Source: Stutzerimonas azotifigens
GTDB taxonomy: Bacteria > Pseudomonadota > Gammaproteobacteria > Pseudomonadales > Pseudomonadaceae
Direction: 5' to 3'
Length of the DNA: 64,000 nucleotides
Assembly: GCF_013522725.1 (NCBI RefSeq)
Contig: NZ_JAAMRF010000005.1
Span: 62,001 to 126,000 of the forward strand
Under the pieces are notes generated by a model. It was not told the origin of the DNA. It ran no database searches and saw nothing but the letters and a program-made list of their open reading frames with translations. Each line of letters opens with the position of its first letter. The first letter of the stretch is position 1. Positions 24,191 to 34,387 of this stretch are shown here, in pieces. The position numbers and the translations under genes are program-made.

Positions 24191-25123
24191 TCAGTTGAAA
24201 TCGACGCTGCCTAGAAACACCTGACCTTCGCGTTCGCAGCAGCTATAGGGTCTCCACAGCGCCCAGGCATAATCACCCTGCTGCGCCTGTATGCGGTTTT
24301 CGGTGTGAGGGAAGACCGCGCACGTGGGAGAGAGCGTCGGTGTCAGTTCCTGCCATTTGCCTGTCGTGGCGTCGCTCTCAACCAGTTCACCGGCTGGCCA
24401 GTAGCCGTCCTCGGCATCGGCGAGCAGAGGTTGGTAGACGTGGATCTGGCCGCGGCGTGTGACGACATCCCCGGCACGTTGGGCTACTACCGCACCGGCC
24501 ATATAGTCATCGCTTTGGTGCAGGAAGCCGCCGCGTGGATAGACGTTGCCCCAGAGGTTCCGGTCAGTGCGGGTGCCGATCTCGCGTTCGCCCGGAGTCA
24601 GCGCTTCCGGGTACACCATCTCAGGAATGTTGTAGCGCCACGCGATGGTGTCGAGAGTGCTCAACAGGTAAGGCATGAAGGCGGTGCCGGCACCCTCGCA
24701 GATATAGCCGAAGCCGGAGGCGAACTGGCTCAACACATAGCCGCCGGGGTGGCCGATCACATCAGCGTTCTTGAACTTCGCCAGGTTGTTTTCGTGGTTC
24801 TCGTTGGTCGTACCGTCGCCGCCGGCTTGTGCCATGGCGTTGGGTTGGCTCATCGATTGCACATCCACCCATGGATTCTCGCCAGTGTTCGAGTAGCTGG
24901 ACACAACCGCGTCGGGCACGTAATGCCTGACCTTCACCGAGGTCTCCACGGAGCAACTGAAATACGTGCAGAGCAGCCAGAAACAGATCCCGGCAACGCG
25001 ATATTCCAGACAGTCCGGTGAGAGCGTCGAGGAAGCGATGGTCGAGGTGTCGAGCGCGAAAGACGGGACTCCCATCGTCAGCAGAATGGCGGCGATGCCG
25101 GCGCGCAGGCGGCGAGAACACAT
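24191..25123 (-). CDS. ICE conjugation protein, TIGR03756 (PFL_4710) family, TraU-like
   Basis: 310 residues, exported (hydrophobic leader about 7-24). Cys-rich N-terminal part (CFWLLCTYFSCSVETSVKVRHYVPD) and several conserved Trp/Tyr blocks (GFGYICEGAGTAFMPYLLSTLD). The pattern resembles the TraU family of F-type mating machines, as expected for TIGR03756. It overlaps the TIGR03757 gene at TAATG. Confidence 0.83.
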   Translation of the reverse strand: MCSRRLRAGIAAILLTMGVPSFALDTSTIASSTLSPDCLEYRVAGICFWLLCTYFSCSVETSVKVRHYVPDAVVSSYSNTGENPWVDVQSMSQPNAMAQAGGDGTTNENHENNLAKFKNADVIGHPGGYVLSQFASGFGYICEGAGTAFMPYLLSTLDTIAWRYNIPEMVYPEALTPGEREIGTRTDRNLWGNVYPRGGFLHQSDDYMAGAVVAQRAGDVVTRRGQIHVYQPLLADAEDGYWPAGELVESDATTGKWQELTPTLSPTCAVFPHTENRIQAQQGDYAWALWRPYSCCEREGQVFLGSVDFN

Positions 25124-25560
25124 TATGGCTGCGTTCTCTGATGTGCTTCGATGAGCGCAACCGCCTTGGCGACGTCCGGCTCGCCATAAACCACATAGCG
25201 TTGATCAACCACTACAGCAGGGATCGTAGTAATGCCCAGGCTCCAGGCATCCACCACGTCTTGGTAAGCTGCACCAAGGCGTGCCTGTAGAGCGTTACCG
25301 CCGTCCTTCAGCCGCTGCTGCACGACTGCTGTACTGCGAGTGGGATCGGCAGGCAGATGGGCACCCAGCTCGCCCTTGATTCGGGTCGGCTGATCCAGTT
25401 CGATAACCCGAACGCTGCTGGTAGCCGGTACCGGGTGCTGGCTATCGGTAATGACGAGAATGTCCTTGGCCTGCGCCTGTGTGCTTAGCAGCGCAACGCA
25501 TAATCCGGCGACGAGCGACCGCCACGATGAATGAGAAAGGAGAGTCGGTCGAGCCAGCAT
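25123..25560 (-). CDS. ICE conjugation protein, TIGR03757 (PFL_4709) family
   Basis: About 145 residues. A signal sequence (about 15-32, ending AQA) is followed by a thioredoxin-like domain without an active CxxC, similar to TrbC/TraW-side proteins (DILVITDSQHPVP, then ITTIPAVVVDQRYVVYGEPDVAKA). ATG 25560 is chosen over an in-frame TTG at 25584. This is the last backbone gene before the cargo. In other PFGI-1-type elements a few small genes and traC would follow upstream, but here about 18.5 kb of cargo separates it from traC. Confidence 0.8.
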   Translation of the reverse strand: MLARPTLLSHSSWRSLVAGLCVALLSTQAQAKDILVITDSQHPVPATSSVRVIELDQPTRIKGELGAHLPADPTRSTAVVQQRLKDGGNALQARLGAAYQDVVDAWSLGITTIPAVVVDQRYVVYGEPDVAKAVALIEAHQRTQP

Positions 25561-25773
25561 GTTGAACCACCGCAGAGTTGGCAATGGCGGTAGTCCACTT
25601 CAAAACGGTGTGGGTAACGACAAACAAACGGGAACCAGTGATCTCCGTTTTTACAGGGAAATGGCGCTGTGTGTTACGGCGCTGCGCACTTCTAGCCGAT
25701 GGCTTAGGTGGTGCATGGCTGTTGCAGCCGGTGGGACAGACCACTCAGCCAGTTGGGGACCAAGGGGCTGTCA

Positions 25774-26397
25774 TCAGGAGTCCAGGGAGCAGCTTTGTTC
25801 CGCCTTAGGGTTCGATGGCAACCTAAGACTCGCGCCCAAAGCGGCAGCGACCAGCAGCGCCATCAGCAAAATCATCGTAGTTGCGCCTTGGCCGCTCAGC
25901 ACAAGCGCAGCCACAAACGGACCGGCAGCCTGAGCCAGAAGCATAGGGCGCGCCAATATTCCCATCCTTGTGCCAAACCCCTCCGCCCCAAATAGCGTTA
26001 ATGGTAGCGTCCCTCTTGCAATGGTCATGATTCCATTGCCGGCTCCGTAGAGAGCGGCGGCGACAAATGCCAGCCAGGGTATGCCAGGTGCGAACAGGAG
26101 CACGCCGGCAAGGCTCAGAAGAATGCCGATGCGCGCGGACCAAGTGGGGTGAAGATGCCTGGCGATGGAAAACTCCAGCAACCTTGCCACCACCTGCGCG
26201 GGCCCGATCACCATACCAATCGCGAGTATTGTGACGGTCGGGAGCCCCAGCTGTTCGAGCGCCGACAACAGGTGTACGGAAAAACTTGCCATGACAAATG
26301 CCATAACGGCCAGCAGGCCCGCGACCAACATGAAGAGTCGACGGCTGGAGCGATCAGGTAATGGCGGGGTTCGCTCTTCGCTTGCAGAGGCCCTTCC
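25774..26397 (-). pseudogene. 5'-truncated MFS transporter (C-terminal half)
   Basis: The reading frame encodes the second half of a major facilitator protein: a linker (SEERTPPLPDRSSRR) then six membrane helices with an internal GNGIMTIARGTLPL segment. A complete MFS protein has twelve helices, and the first six are missing. Coding resemblance stops near 26397, where the sequence switches to the opposite-strand oxidoreductase remnant. The frame stays open upstream by chance. No start codon with a ribosome site is present for the remnant. Confidence 0.75.
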
Positions 26398-26404
26398 AGC
26401 ATCG

Positions 26405-26995
26405 CGTATGCACGTTCTGGGGACAGCCAGCAAAGGCGTTTCGATCAGCCATGTCGACTCCACTGAAGCAGGGCTCATCGTCCACAGCAACGGTGAAACG
26501 CTGCCGGCAGTGGATGAGATCATCGTTGCCACAGGCTTCCGCCCCAATCTTCAATTGCTAGGAGAGCTGCGCCTGGCGATCGACCCGGCGACCCAGAGTC
26601 CCGTTCAACTGGCCCCCCTTATCGATCCCAATGAGCACAGCTGCGGTACCGTTCGGCCCCATGGCATTGACGAACTGTCCCACCCCGACGAGGGCGTTTT
26701 CATTGTCGGCATGAAAAGCTACGGCCGCGCGCCCACATTCCTGATGCTTACGGGCTACGAGCAAGTGCGCTCGGTGGTAGCGGGTCTTGCTGGCGACTGG
26801 GAAGCTGCGCGTCGTGTTGAGCTTGAGCTGCCAGAAACCGGAGTCTGTAGCCTCCGGCCTGAACAGCCGAAAGGGGTGCCGAGCTGCGGTGCCCCTACGT
26901 CTGCTGCGCAACCCCCATGCTGTGAAACTCAGGCGCTCCTTGCTGCACCTCAGGCTTCTGAATCACGTTGCTGTAACCCTACGAGTCGCGCATAA
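26405..26995 (+). pseudogene. 5'-truncated FAD/NAD(P)-dependent oxidoreductase (C-terminal part)
   Basis: The frame encodes the last third of a flavoprotein. VDEIIVATGFRPNLQ is the family ATG motif, and DEGVFIVGMKSYGRAPTFLM is the C-terminal FAD-contacting region. It ends in an unusual Cys-rich tail (several CC pairs) that could bind As or a metal. The N-terminal FAD-binding GxGxxG part is absent. Its broken end is within about 10 bp of the broken end of the MFS remnant. Both kinds of gene occur near ars genes in other bacteria, so an earlier arsenic cluster may have been cut here. Confidence 0.75.
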
Positions 26996-27169
26996 GAACT
27001 CGTTGCCGAGGCTCGCTCCGTTGACCTGCCATTAATCAGGCCGGCGGAGCGAAGCAGGAGCAGTTTCAACCTGGTGTTAGCCGCCCATACGCGCTAACAC
27101 GAATGAACCTGTTGGTCCTATTGTAATAAAAATGAAACTTAACAGGCTGTGCTAGAAGCGTCGCCGGAC

Positions 27170-27199
27170 TTGTTCGGCTTTCTAAAACTAGGCTATAAC
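27170..27199 (+). promoter_or_regulatory. Possible sigma-70 promoter of aioBA
   Basis: TTGTTC and TATAAC are separated by 18 bp, about 120 bp upstream of aioB. No convincing -24/-12 sigma-54 element was seen, although sigma-54 control is known for some aio operons. This is a motif-level call. Confidence 0.4.
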
Positions 27200-27322
27200 T
27201 ACTCCGTGCGGCTAAATCCGCGGCCTCACGGCTAGCATCTGCTCTCGCTCGAACGGAAAAAAGCCTCCGTGTCCAAATATGAACATAAGCCCAGCAAACA
27301 ACCTATAAAAATGGAGGGCGCA

Positions 27323-27844
27323 ATGGGTAAATTAACACGCCGTATATTCTTGAAGTTTACAGGTAGCGGAGCAGCGGTCAGCACGCTTGCTCTTTCAAGC
27401 GCTGCCTTTGCCCAACAACCCACAAAAAGTTTCCCGCCTGGCGCGACAACACTTCCCTATCCCCAGCAGGCAATCGCGAAACTAGGTGATCTTAAGATCA
27501 ATAATCCAGTTTCCTTTTCTTATCCGGATGGAGCATCACCATGTGCTCTAATAAAAAAAGGAAAACCTGTTTCGGGCGGCGTCGGGCCTGATAACGATAT
27601 TGTTGCTTATAGCACCTTATGCACCCATATGGGCTGCCCTGTGCTCTACGACCAAGCAGCTGAAACATTTAAGTGCCCTTGCCATTACTCTATATTCGAT
27701 CCAGATAAGGCCGGGCAAATGGTAACTGGTCAAGCAACCGAAAATCTCCCCCAAATTGTGCTGGCTTATAACGATGAAGAGAAATCCGTTTACGCCATCG
27801 CAGTTCAAGGACTGATCTATGGAAGGCAAGCAAATATAATTTAG
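27323..27844 (+). CDS. aioB: Arsenite oxidase small (Rieske) subunit
   Basis: 173 residues. A twin-arginine leader ([10 protein letters not shown]) exports the folded enzyme to the periplasm by the Tat system. The Rieske 2Fe-2S ligands are CTHMGC (C100, H102) and CPCHYS (C118, H121), and C105 and C120 are placed to form the disulfide seen in some AioB proteins. The protein passes electrons from AioA to a periplasmic acceptor. GGAGGG at 27313-27318 supports ATG 27323, and the frame is open further up to GTG 27269. It is 16 bp before aioA. The gene pair has visibly lower G+C than the ars operon, which suggests a separate origin. Confidence 0.93.
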   Translation: MGKLTRRIFLKFTGSGAAVSTLALSSAAFAQQPTKSFPPGATTLPYPQQAIAKLGDLKINNPVSFSYPDGASPCALIKKGKPVSGGVGPDNDIVAYSTLCTHMGCPVLYDQAAETFKCPCHYSIFDPDKAGQMVTGQATENLPQIVLAYNDEEKSVYAIAVQGLIYGRQANII

Positions 27845-27860
27845 CTGCGAGGATAATCTG

Positions 27861-30338
27861 ATGAGCCAGTTTAAAGATCGAATCCCCCTGCCGCCGACAG
27901 ATGCTCAAAAAACTAACATGACCTGCCATTTCTGCATAGTTGGCTGTGGCTATCACGCATATAAGTGGCCCGCAAACAAAGAAGGTGGCAGGTCTCCGGA
28001 GCAAAATGCGCTAAATGTAGATTTCACCCGCCAAGTGCCTCCCATGCAGATAACCATGACTCCCGCCATGGTTAACCGCATCAAGGATAACGATGGCAGT
28101 GAATACAATATAATGATTGTTCCTGATAAAGAGTGCCAAGTAAACAAAGGACTCTCCTCTACTCGCGGTGGCCAGATGGCCAGTATTATGTATTCGGAAA
28201 ATACACCCATAGGAGAGCGCCGCCTAAAGGTTCCAATGCTCTATACGGGTGATGACTGGATAGAGACAACTTGGCAACAGTCAATGGACATCTACGCTGG
28301 TTTAACGAAGAGGATTTTAGACGAAGACGGACCCGAGCAACTTCTATTCAATCTTTTTGACCATGGCGGAGCTGGAGGAGGCTTCGAAAATACTTGGGCG
28401 ACCGGTAAGCTGATTTTCACCGGTATCGGCACTTCGATGGTGAGAATACACAACAGGCCAGCCTACAACTCTGAATGCCACGCCACCCGCGACATGGGTG
28501 TCGGCGAGTTAAACAACAGTTATGAAGATGCCGAGCTTGCCGATGTCTTGATCTCCATCGGCAACAACCCGTACGAGGCTCAAACAAATTACTTTCTTGC
28601 TCACTGGATACCAAACCTACAGGGCGCCACAGTAGGCAAAAAGAAAGAGCGCTATCAGGGCGAAAGTTTTAGCAAAGCCAAGATAATTTATGTCGATCCT
28701 CGTCGCACGATTTCAGTTGATATATCCGAAGCAGTTGCTGGTAAAGATAATGTCTTACACTTGGCTATTAATCCCGGCACGGATACTGCTCTGTTCAATG
28801 GACTCCTTACATATGTAGTGGAACAAGGGTGGCACGACAATAAATTCATCCAGAACCACACCACCGATTTCGATAAAACCCTTGCTTCCAATAAACTCAG
28901 CTTGAGCGAATGTAGCCATATAACAGGCATCACCGTCGAGGATTTGAGAAAGGCAGCACAATGGGCTTACCAGCCCAAAGAGTCAGGGCATGCGCCCCGC
29001 ACAATGCATGCTTACGAAAAAGGAGTGATCTGGGGCAACGACAATTACCGAATCCAGTCGTCCATCGTAAACCTTGTTTTGGCTACACATAACGTTGGCC
29101 GCCGGGGAACTGGCGTAGTTCGTATGGGCGGACACCAGGAGGGTTATGTACGACCTCCCTACCCGGGCGGCCGGCCCGCCCCTTACATCGACCAGGAAAT
29201 CATCAAAAACAAAGGGATGATGCTCACCGTCTGGGCCTGCAATGCGTTTCAGACGACCGTCAACGCAGAGGCGTATCGCGAGGCTGTAAAGCGTCGAGCG
29301 AATATTGTTAACCAAGCGCTGGCCAAGGCAAGAGGCGCATCAACAGAGCAGTTGATCGACATCATCTATGACGCGGTCAAAAATCAAGGAGGCCTGTATC
29401 TCGTTGATATCGATCTCTATCGCACGAAGTTTGCGGAAAGTTCCCATATGGTCCTTCCGGCCGCACACCCAGGAGAAATGAATCTCACATCGATGAATGG
29501 CGAGAGGCGGCTGCGATTGTCGGAGCGATTCATGGATCCACCAGGGGTTGCTAAAGCAGACTGTATGATCGCTGCAGATATGGCCAATGCGCTGAAGCGC
29601 CTGTACGAAGGTGCAGGCAACGCTGAGATGGCGCGGAGATTCTCCGGCTTCGACTGGCAGAGCGAAGAGGATGCATTCAATGACGGTTTCCGCATGGCTC
29701 ATGAGAAGGAGATAGATAGCCAAGGTGGACCTACTGGACACCTTGCCACCTACGAACGGCTTCGAGCAGCAGGAACAAATGGCGTTCAGCTCCCCATCAA
29801 GGAATACCGCGACGGTAAGTTGATCGGTACCGAAATGCTTTACAGCGACAACAAGTTCGACACGGATGACGGGAAGGCTCTTTTTCAGCCGTCACCATGG
29901 AACGGCTTTCCTGCAGTGATCGAAGCGCAACAGAAAAAATATGCATTCTGGATCAATAACGGCCGTACGAATCACATCTGGCAATCGGCCTATCACGATC
30001 AGCATTTGAGCTTCCGTAAAGGTCGTTTCCCTATGGCGCCCTTGGAGATCAACCCTGAGGACGCTGCGCTACTTGGGATCGAGGCTGGAGATATCGTGGA
30101 GGTCTATAACAACTACGGCGCGACGTATGCAATGGCCTACCCGGAACCAGACATAAAGCGGGGACAGGTATTCATGATGTTCGGATATCCGAACGGGGTA
30201 CAGGGCGATACAGTCAGCGAATGGACCGATCGCAACGTAATCCCTTATTACAAGGGTGCGTGGGCAGACATTCGGAAGATAGGTGAAAACGAAGCCTACA
30301 AGCATTCGGTATCGTTCAAGCGACGGCGTTATTCGTAA
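27861..30338 (+). CDS. aioA: Arsenite oxidase large molybdopterin subunit
   Basis: 825 residues, normal length. It oxidises As(III) to As(V) in the periplasm with a Mo-bis-molybdopterin guanine dinucleotide centre. The N-terminal CHFCIVGC (C22, C25, C29) binds the 3Fe-4S cluster, and the expected fourth Cys is not at the usual place, as is typical for AioA. Further on are [12 protein letters not shown] and [17 protein letters not shown] of the molybdopterin domains and the C-terminal beta-barrel domain ([21 protein letters not shown]). It has no leader of its own and is probably carried out with AioB. No aioXSR regulators, cytochrome or moeA gene lies nearby. Confidence 0.95.
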   Translation: MSQFKDRIPLPPTDAQKTNMTCHFCIVGCGYHAYKWPANKEGGRSPEQNALNVDFTRQVPPMQITMTPAMVNRIKDNDGSEYNIMIVPDKECQVNKGLSSTRGGQMASIMYSENTPIGERRLKVPMLYTGDDWIETTWQQSMDIYAGLTKRILDEDGPEQLLFNLFDHGGAGGGFENTWATGKLIFTGIGTSMVRIHNRPAYNSECHATRDMGVGELNNSYEDAELADVLISIGNNPYEAQTNYFLAHWIPNLQGATVGKKKERYQGESFSKAKIIYVDPRRTISVDISEAVAGKDNVLHLAINPGTDTALFNGLLTYVVEQGWHDNKFIQNHTTDFDKTLASNKLSLSECSHITGITVEDLRKAAQWAYQPKESGHAPRTMHAYEKGVIWGNDNYRIQSSIVNLVLATHNVGRRGTGVVRMGGHQEGYVRPPYPGGRPAPYIDQEIIKNKGMMLTVWACNAFQTTVNAEAYREAVKRRANIVNQALAKARGASTEQLIDIIYDAVKNQGGLYLVDIDLYRTKFAESSHMVLPAAHPGEMNLTSMNGERRLRLSERFMDPPGVAKADCMIAADMANALKRLYEGAGNAEMARRFSGFDWQSEEDAFNDGFRMAHEKEIDSQGGPTGHLATYERLRAAGTNGVQLPIKEYRDGKLIGTEMLYSDNKFDTDDGKALFQPSPWNGFPAVIEAQQKKYAFWINNGRTNHIWQSAYHDQHLSFRKGRFPMAPLEINPEDAALLGIEAGDIVEVYNNYGATYAMAYPEPDIKRGQVFMMFGYPNGVQGDTVSEWTDRNVIPYYKGAWADIRKIGENEAYKHSVSFKRRRYS

Positions 30339-30400
30339 AGCTGCAGCATTGGGCGCTCGTGTCGTTCAGCTAGGGCGCAACGGGACGATTCATCGACTGC

Positions 30401-30426
30401 AAAAAAGCCGGTCGTTACGACCGGCT
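30401..30426 (-). terminator. Intrinsic terminator of the ars operon
   Basis: A perfect 9-bp stem (AGCCGGTCG with CGACCGGCT, loop TTA) is followed on the minus strand by six T. It lies about 80 bp past the arsO stop and so ends the long minus-strand ars transcript. The plus-strand side has no T-run, but the same hairpin may slow transcripts from aioA. Confidence 0.85.
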
Positions 30427-30504
30427 AATGCCCTTCACCCTTGTCCCGTTTACACCAGTCGCTTACCGTCCTCGCGCGTGATGACTACCGTTGTTGAGCC
30501 TGGC

Positions 30505-31569
30505 TCAGGCTCGGATCATGGCCTCTATTTCCGCAGCCGTGCTTCGGGCGGTTCGAGTCACGCCAATCAGGGTGGCTGAGGCCAAGCCTGTCCACTCGCC
30601 GTAACCGACCAGCCAAAGACGAGGTTCGGCCAGTGAGCGGGTGCCTTGTACGTCGACTCGACTTTCATCGTTCAGTACGCCGAGATCAGCCAGATGGTTC
30701 AAAGCTGGCTTGAAGCCAGTGCACCAGATCACTGCATCGACCTGCGTTTCGGTGCCATCGGACCATATGACGCCGGTTGAGGTGAATCGCCGGAACGGGA
30801 GCACCGCCTTCAATATGTCTCTATCACGAGCCTCGATGACGGGTGGCACCATGACGATGTCTCCAAACCCACCTGCAGGCTGATCAACCCCCCGACCTTC
30901 TTGCTGAGCCTTCCAACGTTCTGTGGCGCGCTCGAAAAGCACCCGGCCATCGACGTCATCTGGTAGAAACATTGGCTCAGTCGGCGTCACCCAGACGGTG
31001 TCTGCAACCTTGGAGACCTCAGCAAGGATCTGGGCCGCAGAGTTTCCCGCTCCAACTACCAGGACCCGCTTGCCTTCGAAAGGCTGTGCCTCGACGTAGT
31101 GTGCTGAATGAATCTGCTGGCCGCTGAAAAGCTCAGCTCCGGGATAGTCAGGGATGTATGGGTTGCTCCAAGTACCGGTGGCGCTCACGATGACCCTCGC
31201 GTCCCAATGCCGATCACCGGCATGCACTCGCAGCCCATCCTTGATGCGTTCCACTGAGGTCACCTTGATAGGACGTTCGATGGGGAACTGGTAGCGCGCC
31301 TCGTACTGGGTCAGGTAGTCAATTACATGGTCGCGAGAGGGATACTCGTTATGGACTGGCGGCATCATCCAGCCGGCAATGGAGCTCCATTGGGCCGGCG
31401 AGAACAGGCGCAGCGAATTCCAACCATGTCGCCATGCACCGCCCGGCTTTTCACCTGCATCCAGGATAAGAAAGGACAGCTTCGCGCGACGCAGGAAGTA
31501 AGCGGTGGCCAGGGCTGACTGCCCACCGCCAATGATGATTACGTCAAGATCCCCAGTACCTGCCTGCAT
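30505..31569 (-). CDS. arsO: ArsO-type flavin-dependent monooxygenase
   Basis: 354 residues. Two dinucleotide-binding motifs are present: [19 protein letters not shown] (FAD) near the N-terminus and [12 protein letters not shown] (NADPH) near residue 170, with [12 protein letters not shown] near the end. This is the layout of ArsO and of flavin-binding monooxygenases in Pseudomonas ars clusters. The reaction of ArsO is not settled. It is the last gene of the ars operon, 36 bp after arsJ, and is followed by the terminator. Confidence 0.85.
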   Translation of the reverse strand: MQAGTGDLDVIIIGGGQSALATAYFLRRAKLSFLILDAGEKPGGAWRHGWNSLRLFSPAQWSSIAGWMMPPVHNEYPSRDHVIDYLTQYEARYQFPIERPIKVTSVERIKDGLRVHAGDRHWDARVIVSATGTWSNPYIPDYPGAELFSGQQIHSAHYVEAQPFEGKRVLVVGAGNSAAQILAEVSKVADTVWVTPTEPMFLPDDVDGRVLFERATERWKAQQEGRGVDQPAGGFGDIVMVPPVIEARDRDILKAVLPFRRFTSTGVIWSDGTETQVDAVIWCTGFKPALNHLADLGVLNDESRVDVQGTRSLAEPRLWLVGYGEWTGLASATLIGVTRTARSTAAEIEAMIRA

Positions 31570-31605
31570 CTCATCACTCCTGACACTCTTGCCCGGCCTA
31601 CAGAC

Positions 31606-32829
31606 TCACGCGCGAGCCACGACATGCCTGGGCAGGAACATGGAAATCAAGGCAGCCAGCAGAACGAATCCGCTCGATACCCACAGGCATGCCTGCAGCC
31701 CATAGGCCTGGAACACCCAGCCGGACAGCAGTGTGCCGATCAAGCGTCCCATGGCGTTGGACATGTAGTAAAACCCCACGTCCAGCGAGACGCCGTCTTC
31801 CTTGGCGTAGCTGACGATCAGGTAGCTGTGCAGCGAGGAATTAACGGCAAACAGCACGCCGAAAATCATGAGGCCGCCGAGCAGTACCATTGGCGCCGAC
31901 AGGTTGGTGGAAAGGCCTAACGCAATTAGGGCAGGCAACCCCGCCAGGGCAAGCGCCCAGGCGAACGCCGCACGCCCGTCCGGCACATGCCCTCGTGTCT
32001 TCCCTGTGATGTTAGGCGCGAGGGACTGCACGATGCCGTAACCGATGACCCACGCCGCAAGGAAGCCTCCGACCAGCCAGAAGTCCCAACCGAATACCGT
32101 GCTGAGGTACACCGGAAGGGCGATCACGAACCATACGTCACGAGCGGCGAACAGAAACATCCGTGCAGCGGAGAGGATGTTGATTGCCCGACTCTTGGAA
32201 AGCATGTCGCGGAACTTGGGCTTCGCCTTGGCCTTGCCGAGATCCTTCTTCAGGAATACCAGGCTGCCTATGAAGACAAGAGCCAGCACCGCGGCCATGG
32301 CCAGCACCGCGCCGGCAAAGCCGAGCAGCGCGAGCAGCGCACCGCCGAGGAAAAACCCCACCCCCTTAAGGGCGTTCTTCGAGCCGGTCAGGATCGCCAC
32401 CCACTTGTATAGCGTGCCCTGCTGGCTATCCGGTACCAAGAGCTTGATCGAGCTCTTGGCACTCATTTTGTTGAGATCCTTGGCAATACCGGAAAGCGCT
32501 TGTGCGCCCATCACCCAAGGCACGGTTAGCCAAGCCGCCGGTACGGTTAGCATCAGCAATGCGAGTACTTGCAAGCCCAGCCCAATGTTCATGGTCCGAT
32601 TGAGGCCGAGGCGAGCGCCAAGGTAGCCGCCCACCAGGTTGGTTATGACACCGAAGATTTCGTAGAACAGGAACAGCGCTGCGATCTGCAGGGGCGTATA
32701 GCCCAGCGAGTGGAAGTGCAGCACCACCAACATGCGCAATGCGCCATCGGTGAGGGTAAAGGCCCAGTAATTACCGGTGACCACCAGGTACTGGCGTACT
32801 TCCACGGACAGGGTCGACAACGCTTTCAT
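31606..32829 (-). CDS. arsJ: ArsJ, organoarsenical efflux permease
   Basis: 407 residues, MFS-type with about eleven to twelve membrane helices. The start (SVEVRQYLVVTGNYWAFTLT) and the KDLNKMSAKSSIKLL loop are characteristic of ArsJ. ArsJ exports 1-arseno-3-phosphoglycerate, which forms when glyceraldehyde-3-phosphate dehydrogenase uses arsenate in place of phosphate. The gene lies 12 bp after the gap gene on the same strand, which is the known functional pair for arsenate resistance. Confidence 0.93.
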   Translation of the reverse strand: MKALSTLSVEVRQYLVVTGNYWAFTLTDGALRMLVVLHFHSLGYTPLQIAALFLFYEIFGVITNLVGGYLGARLGLNRTMNIGLGLQVLALLMLTVPAAWLTVPWVMGAQALSGIAKDLNKMSAKSSIKLLVPDSQQGTLYKWVAILTGSKNALKGVGFFLGGALLALLGFAGAVLAMAAVLALVFIGSLVFLKKDLGKAKAKPKFRDMLSKSRAINILSAARMFLFAARDVWFVIALPVYLSTVFGWDFWLVGGFLAAWVIGYGIVQSLAPNITGKTRGHVPDGRAAFAWALALAGLPALIALGLSTNLSAPMVLLGGLMIFGVLFAVNSSLHSYLIVSYAKEDGVSLDVGFYYMSNAMGRLIGTLLSGWVFQAYGLQACLWVSSGFVLLAALISMFLPRHVVARA

Positions 32830-32841
32830 GGGTGCTCCCGA

Positions 32842-33846
32842 TTATCCTGCGGCGCCGACCAGCCGGGCCAGTTCGACGGCACGATTGGCATATCCCCACT
32901 CGTTGTCGTACCAAGCGTAGATTTTCACCTGGGTACCGTTGACTACCATCGTGGACAGCGCATCAATGATGGAGGAGCGGGGGTCGGTGCGGTAGTCGAT
33001 GGAGACCAGCGGCCGCTCCTCGTAGCCGAGGATGTTTTCCAGCGGGCCCTCGGCGGCGGCCTTGAACAACGCGTTGACTTCATCTGCGGTGGTGTCTCGC
33101 TCGACTTCAAATACGCAATCGGTCAGCGAAGCATTTGCCAGCGGGACACGTACCGCATGGCCGTTCAGCTTGCCGCGCAGCTCCGGAAATATCTCGGCAA
33201 TGGCTGTGGCCGAGCCGGTTGTGGTTGGAATCAGGCTCATTCCCGAGGCGCGGGCACGGCGCAGATCCTTGTGCGGCGTGTCGAGGATGCTCTGGGTGTT
33301 GGTCAAGTCGTGAATGGTGGTGATCGATCCGTGACGGATGCCCAAGTTTTCATGAATGACCTTGACCACCGGCGCCAGGCAGTTCGTGGTGCAAGAGGCC
33401 GCGGTGACGATGCGATGCTGAGCGGGGTCGAACAGTTGCTGATTGACACCCATGACCACATTCAGCGCGCCCTTCTCCTTGACCGGAGCACACACCACAA
33501 CCCGCTTCACGCCCTGGTCCAGGTAGGCCTGCAATACGGCTACAGTTTTCATCTTTCCGCTCGCCTCAATGACGAGATCGCAATCGCTCCAGTCGGACTC
33601 GACGATCGACTTGTTCGCCGTAACCTGGATGCGCTTTCCATCGATCACCACGCAATCGCCGTCGCTGCCTGCTTCGTGACCCCAGCGACCATGTACCGAG
33701 TCGAAGTTGAGCAAATGGGCGTGGGTAGCGGCATCTCCCGCCGGGTCGTTGATCCGTATGAACTCCATCTCGGGCCAATCCCAGGCCGCACGCAGTGCCA
33801 GTCGACCGATACGGCCAAAACCATTGATGCCAACTTTGATTGTCAT
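32842..33846 (-). CDS. gap: Ars-operon glyceraldehyde-3-phosphate dehydrogenase
   Basis: 334 residues. NAD-binding [15 protein letters not shown] at the start, catalytic Cys in [11 protein letters not shown], catalytic His region and [11 protein letters not shown], and the C-terminal [12 protein letters not shown] are intact. Within ars operons this enzyme uses arsenate to make 1-arseno-3-phosphoglycerate for export by ArsJ. ATG 33846 starts the conserved [11 protein letters not shown]; the frame is open further up to 33882, overlapping the phosphatase gene end. It is distinct from a housekeeping gap by context. Confidence 0.93.
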   Translation of the reverse strand: MTIKVGINGFGRIGRLALRAAWDWPEMEFIRINDPAGDAATHAHLLNFDSVHGRWGHEAGSDGDCVVIDGKRIQVTANKSIVESDWSDCDLVIEASGKMKTVAVLQAYLDQGVKRVVVCAPVKEKGALNVVMGVNQQLFDPAQHRIVTAASCTTNCLAPVVKVIHENLGIRHGSITTIHDLTNTQSILDTPHKDLRRARASGMSLIPTTTGSATAIAEIFPELRGKLNGHAVRVPLANASLTDCVFEVERDTTADEVNALFKAAAEGPLENILGYEERPLVSIDYRTDPRSSIIDALSTMVVNGTQVKIYAWYDNEWGYANRAVELARLVGAAG

Positions 33847-33878
33847 GGTGGTATCTCGCAGAAGATGAAGAGCGGGGA

Positions 33879-34370
33879 TCAACCGAACTGATTGATCCAG
33901 TTAACGTGGGCGGGATGCTGGATGGCTTTTGGTCGCAGCGCCTGTACCTGAGCGACAGCAGCCTCTCGGGCAATGCCGGCTTCGATCAGAATGCGAGCTG
34001 CGATCAGGCCTGTACGCCCAGAGCCGCCTTTACAGTGAATGGCTAAAGAGTCGCCAGCCTTCAATTGGGTGAGAATGGGCTGTCTGGCCTGCTTCCACTG
34101 GCGACCGAAGTCTTCGAGCGGGACCTGCTCGTCCGCAACCGGCAGGTGATACCAGGCGAGACCCAGCGCCTCACATTGCTTGGATATCTGGCCCGCATCG
34201 TTAGCGTCCAGCTCGGTCTGCGGCATCAGACTGATCACCCCGGCGGCGCCGGCTAGCTTGAGCGCAGTCAACGCGTCGGCCAGTGACGTTCCTTTTGTGC
34301 CGGGGCACGGGGTGAAAATCAGCTTTCCCGGTATTTCGGAAATGCTGAGCACATCGTAAGGGTGACTCAT
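33879..34370 (-). CDS. Dual-specificity/tyrosine-phosphatase-like protein of the ars operon
   Basis: 163 residues. The active-site P-loop [10 protein letters not shown] is complete (Cys, Arg and the following Thr), with a candidate general-acid Asp upstream ([10 protein letters not shown]). It belongs to the dual-specificity/cyclin-dependent kinase inhibitor phosphatase fold, which is separate from the low-molecular-weight fold of ArsC. It sits between arsH and gap with short spacing. Such genes do recur in ars clusters, but I know of no proven arsenic function. Arsenate reduction, dephosphorylation of a metabolite, or signalling are all open. Confidence 0.82.
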   Translation of the reverse strand: MSHPYDVLSISEIPGKLIFTPCPGTKGTSLADALTALKLAGAAGVISLMPQTELDANDAGQISKQCEALGLAWYHLPVADEQVPLEDFGRQWKQARQPILTQLKAGDSLAIHCKGGSGRTGLIAARILIEAGIAREAAVAQVQALRPKAIQHPAHVNWINQFG

Positions 34371-34387
34371 CTGTGGTGTTTCCTTAG

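Noticed and set aside
32569..33891. Plus-strand open frame of 440 codons antisense to arsJ and gap
   Set aside because: Long antisense frames are common in GC-rich DNA; the minus strand has two clear enzyme families with catalytic residues.
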